From the NCBI GenBank assembly GCA_036501425.1, contig DASYAI010000078.1, positions 1 to 48,006 on the forward strand: a stretch of 48,006 nucleotides of DNA, in the 5' to 3' direction. The notes under the pieces are model-generated. The model did no database searches and was not told the origin of the DNA. It saw only the letters and a program-made list of their open reading frames with translations. This stretch comes from DATKRB01 sp036501425 (GTDB lineage Bacteria; Actinomycetota; Acidimicrobiia; Acidimicrobiales; RAAP-2). Both the position numbers and the translations under genes were made by a program. Every line of letters begins with the position of its first letter. Position 1 is the first letter of the stretch. Positions 45,063 to 48,006 of the stretch are shown piece after piece.

Positions 45063-48006
45063 CTAGCGAACGACCCGCGATCGGCGCCGCAGCGCCAGGC
45101 TCACCGCTCCCAGCACCACAAAGGCGCCCAGCGCCACCCCGCTGCCCACCAGCCCGACGGTGAGCCCCCGGGGGCGGTAGCGGAAGGTGACCAGGTGGGT
45201 GCCGGCGGGGACTCGCACCGATTGCACCAGCCCGTCGGCCCGGACCGCCGCGCTGGCCGGCCCGCCGGGGCTCGACCCAACCGCCGCGATCTCGGCGTGC
45301 CATCCGGACTGGTAGGCCTCGCTGCGCACCAAGGTCACCGGGCGGGCCGAGGTCACCCGTACCACGGCGGTGCCGTTGGAACCTTCGGACACCAGGCGGG
45401 CCCTCCCGGCACTGCCGCCCCCGGCCAGCCAGACCGGGGGCGCAACGGTGGCGCGTTCGAAGCGGGTGAAGCCCTCCCACTGGCCCCGATACCGCCAGCC
45501 GGTCTGCCCCAACGCATCCTGCAGCACCCCGAGGAAGTCGTACCGGGCCCCCCCGCTCACCGTTACCGAGGTGCGGTCCGACACCGGGGCGCCGGCGCCG
45601 ACCACCACGATGGCGGTGGCGTCCTCGGGGTCGGCGAACCGGACGCGCCATCCCTCCGAGGTGCGTCGCACTTGGGCCGTCGGGTACTCGACCGCACCGT
45701 CGGCCCGGAGCACCGCCACCCGGGGCGCGCCGGCACCACCCGAGCGCTCCGACGACCCGGCACTCCCCAACACGACCTCGACACTGCGCACCGTCAGCTG
45801 CTGGCCGAGATAGAGGGTCCGGCGACCGGCCGACCCGGGGGCCGGGGCGCCCGGGCAGCGATCCGAGGTGGTCCCGAGGGGCGACAGCGGCACTTGCTCG
45901 GGCGCTCCGGCGGGCACCTCGGGCGCCAGGTCGTCGGGCAGGGTGATGAGGCTGCGCAGCCGGAGCGGCTCGAACACCCCGCGGGCCAGGGCGCATGGAT
46001 CGAGCAGGTCGAGGAGATGGGCGCCCGTCGCGCTCCCGTAGGTCGCGTCGACGATCGAGCCGTAGCCCTGCACGCTGGGAAGGCCGGTGAAGGCGTTCAG
46101 ATCGGGCTGCCCGATCTTCGACAGCACCATCACGTGCTGCGCCGTCGTGTCGTAGATGGCGAAGCGCCCGGTGGTCCCGAGCACCGCCGCCGCCTGGGCG
46201 GCGGTCGGCTCGAGGGCCGGGCTCCCCGGGGCCAGCGATGTGTTGGAGGACAGCGAGAAGAGCACCAGGTCGAGGACGACCACCGCGCACAGCGCCCGAC
46301 CCCACCGCGCCGCCGATCCCCGGGGCCAACCCAGGACGACCGCGCCGGCGGCCCCCGCTACCGCCAGCTGGGCCACGAGCCACCAGGTCAGGCTCCGACC
46401 GAGGTGGGCGCCGCCCGAGCCGCCCTCGCTGAATGCACGCTCGAGGGGTCCGGGCACGATGATGGCCACCAGACAGCACAACCCGGCGGCGAGCGGGGGA
46501 ACCAGCGCAAGCCAGCCGGCGCGACCGGTTGCCGGGGCCACCTCGCTCGGCGCGGCGTGACCGAGCCCCGCGTGACCAGGCGCCCCGGCCGGCGCACCCC
46601 GACGAGCCAACGCCCCGTCCACCCAGTAGCCCAGCAGCGCGGCGAGGCCCAGGTCGACGATGCCGAGACTCCGGCTCTGCAGCCGCGTCTTGCCGAACAG
46701 GGGGATGTGCCAGAACAAATGGCCCAGCGGCGTGTAGAAGCCCCAGCTGAGGAACAGCCCGAGCACCACCAGGACCATCCACACGCCCCAGTCCCCGGCC
46801 TGGGGGTCGCGGCGCCGGCCGAAGCTTCGCGCCCCCAGCGCCACCAGGGCCACCAGCGGGAACAGGCCGACGTAACCGGTCACCTCGGGGAGGTTGTACG
46901 AGTTGAAATAGAGGGGCTGGTGGAGCAGCCCGGCGCCGCCGAAGAGATCGGGGACCAGCAGGAGCACCGACCACTGGGGGTGCAGCGAGCCCGACCCGAA
47001 GAACGAGTAGGTCTCACTGGCCCGCTGCGAGGCGTTGATGAACGCCCAGCCCGGCAGGAGCTGGGCCAGGCTGAGCAACGCCCCCCAGGCCGCGCCGACC
47101 ACCAACCACCCGGCCAGCGCCACCCGGGCACGCCACCCGACGCGGCCCCGGTACGGGCGCAGCACCCACCACAGGGCTACCACCACGCTCACGATCTCGG
47201 CCTCGGCGATCGAGCGGGGCTCGCCCGTCAGCAGGATCAGCCCCATGGCGGCGCCGAGCAACGCCACCCACCGCCAGGGCCGGACCGGCCGGCCCCGCTC
47301 CCCGCCCTGCCCGGCGAGCACCGTGCCCGCCGGCCCCACCCCGAGCACCGCCCAGGCCAGGCGGACCTGGGCCAGGACCAGCAGCGGGATCCAGCCCATG
47401 CCCTGGACGATGGGGAGGTGCACGAACTGGCCGACCATCGCCCCCGAAGAGGCGTAGGTGCCCGCCGCCACCCCGGCCGCCAGCGGGCGGAGCCGGAACT
47501 GGCGGAGCAAGGCGTACATGCCCAGGCCGCCGGCCCAGTAGACGGCCAGGCAGTTGAGCACCCACGCGGCGACCGCCGGCAGCAGGGCGAAGGCGAAGGT
47601 GCCCGGGTACAGGGCACCGGCGTTGAGCCCGCTCAGCAGCGGGGAGCCGGACCAGATGTTCGGGTTCCACAGGGGGAGCTGCCCGTGACCCAGCGCGGTG
47701 CCGCTCAGGGCCCGGAGGGGGAAGTTCTGGATCAGGTTGTCCCCGGTGATGGCCGGGTGGCCGGCGAGGGCCGGCAGGACGAAGACCACCACCGGGATGC
47801 CGGCGAGGACAGCGACGGCCAGGCCGTCGGGCGACCGCAGTGCCGCCGCCGTGTGCCGGAGCGACCGCCGTGCCGCCGCCGTGCGCCGGAGCGGGTGCCG
47901 CGCCCCCCGGGTGCGCCCGAGCGGCCGCCGTCCCGCCGAACCCGGGGGCGCCGACCGCGAACCGCCGTTCAGCCGGCCGGCTCCGCGACGGCGGGGCTCC
48001 TCGGAT
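45063..48006 (-). CDS. YfhO-family polytopic membrane protein (5' end beyond right edge)
   Basis: The frame is open through the right edge, giving at least 981 residues. Residues before the first TM are Arg/Pro/Gly-rich, with an RTAAA repeat. The first TM reads LAVAVLAGIPVVVFVLPALAG. The GTG at 47792 would cut into this TM, so the true start is probably upstream and outside the window. The region LPLWNPNIWSGSPLLSGLNAG, followed by LYPGTFAF, is the YfhO signature. About 11-12 TM segments lead to a large extracytoplasmic beta-rich domain and a last TM (GSGVALGAFVVLGAVSLAL). YfhO proteins are linked to glycosylation of wall polymers in Firmicutes. The function here is unproven. Confidence 0.85.
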   Translation of the reverse strand, partial: SEEPRRRGAGRLNGGSRSAPPGSAGRRPLGRTRGARHPLRRTAAARRSLRHTAAALRSPDGLAVAVLAGIPVVVFVLPALAGHPAITGDNLIQNFPLRALSGTALGHGQLPLWNPNIWSGSPLLSGLNAGALYPGTFAFALLPAVAAWVLNCLAVYWAGGLGMYALLRQFRLRPLAAGVAAGTYASSGAMVGQFVHLPIVQGMGWIPLLVLAQVRLAWAVLGVGPAGTVLAGQGGERGRPVRPWRWVALLGAAMGLILLTGEPRSIAEAEIVSVVVALWWVLRPYRGRVGWRARVALAGWLVVGAAWGALLSLAQLLPGWAFINASQRASETYSFFGSGSLHPQWSVLLLVPDLFGGAGLLHQPLYFNSYNLPEVTGYVGLFPLVALVALGARSFGRRRDPQAGDWGVWMVLVVLGLFLSWGFYTPLGHLFWHIPLFGKTRLQSRSLGIVDLGLAALLGYWVDGALARRGAPAGAPGHAGLGHAAPSEVAPATGRAGWLALVPPLAAGLCCLVAIIVPGPLERAFSEGGSGGAHLGRSLTWWLVAQLAVAGAAGAVVLGWPRGSAARWGRALCAVVVLDLVLFSLSSNTSLAPGSPALEPTAAQAAAVLGTTGRFAIYDTTAQHVMVLSKIGQPDLNAFTGLPSVQGYGSIVDATYGSATGAHLLDLLDPCALARGVFEPLRLRSLITLPDDLAPEVPAGAPEQVPLSPLGTTSDRCPGAPAPGSAGRRTLYLGQQLTVRSVEVVLGSAGSSERSGGAGAPRVAVLRADGAVEYPTAQVRRTSEGWRVRFADPEDATAIVVVGAGAPVSDRTSVTVSGGARYDFLGVLQDALGQTGWRYRGQWEGFTRFERATVAPPVWLAGGGSAGRARLVSEGSNGTAVVRVTSARPVTLVRSEAYQSGWHAEIAAVGSSPGGPASAAVRADGLVQSVRVPAGTHLVTFRYRPRGLTVGLVGSGVALGAFVVLGAVSLALRRRSRVVR
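47831..47890. repeat. 30-bp tandem repeat in the YfhO-like gene N terminus
   Basis: Units 47831-47860 and 47861-47890 differ at two of 30 bases. On the coding strand they give two ten-residue units around R(R/H)TAAA(R/L)RS in the segment before the first TM. Confidence 0.7.

Noticed and set aside
45058..46974. A 638-codon minus-strand frame within the YfhO-like gene
   Set aside because: Second frame of the same strand, Arg/Gly-rich; the YfhO frame has TM segments and a family signature.

Overview
The window is chromosomal DNA of a high-GC actinobacterium. Long spurious antisense reading frames run across many genes, as expected at high GC. Acidimicrobiia is the most likely class. That is an inference from the N-terminal GWWLASDGRWYPP-type motif of the protein at 42435-44138, from the DapD type, and from the gene order. 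The gene order partly follows the lexA-nrdR-hflX-dapF-miaA-miaB-ftsK-rnj-dapA-dapB region known from Mycobacterium.

Layout. 1-428: the start of an unrecognised gene running off the left edge, and tRNA-Val(GAC). 489-5118: an MMPL exporter, a type II NADH dehydrogenase coupled to a small Cys-motif protein, a second small zinc-ribbon-like protein, and tRNA-Cys(GCA). 5266-12390: a GT4 glycosyltransferase, GlnD, an L,D-transpeptidase, a methyltransferase and a DUF4388 protein. 12475-18275: DNA repair and SOS genes (dinB, a PIG-L deacetylase, nrdR, a LysM membrane protein, lexA, an Fpg-type glycosylase) and a methyltransferase. 18293-31998: dapE-dapD-dapC, a RelE-like orphan, the miaB-miaA-dapF-hflX operon, thrB, a D,D-carboxypeptidase and ftsK. 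32101-37601 (plus strand): an SOS-box radical SAM gene, an MFS exporter coupled to a siderophore-interacting flavoprotein, and an LCP cell-wall ligase. 37701-48006: rnj and dapA, an atypical LuxR regulator, sixA, an unusual DUF2510-like repeat/coiled-coil protein, dapB, and a YfhO-type membrane protein running off the right edge.

Two themes tie the region together. The first is cell wall: all six dap genes of the succinylase route from aspartate semialdehyde to meso-diaminopimelate are here, along with an L,D-transpeptidase, a D,D-carboxypeptidase, an LCP ligase, a LysM protein and FtsK. The second is the SOS response. The lexA/LysM divergent region carries four LexA-box-like sites. A fifth, perfect box sits in the promoter spacer of the radical SAM gene.

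The region also shows a recurrent promoter layout: a TAnnnT-like hexamer ends 6-8 bases upstream of the start codon of about a dozen genes, most without a clear Shine-Dalgarno sequence. This implies widespread leaderless transcripts and helps fix several start codons. All functional calls come from reading motifs; no database search was run.
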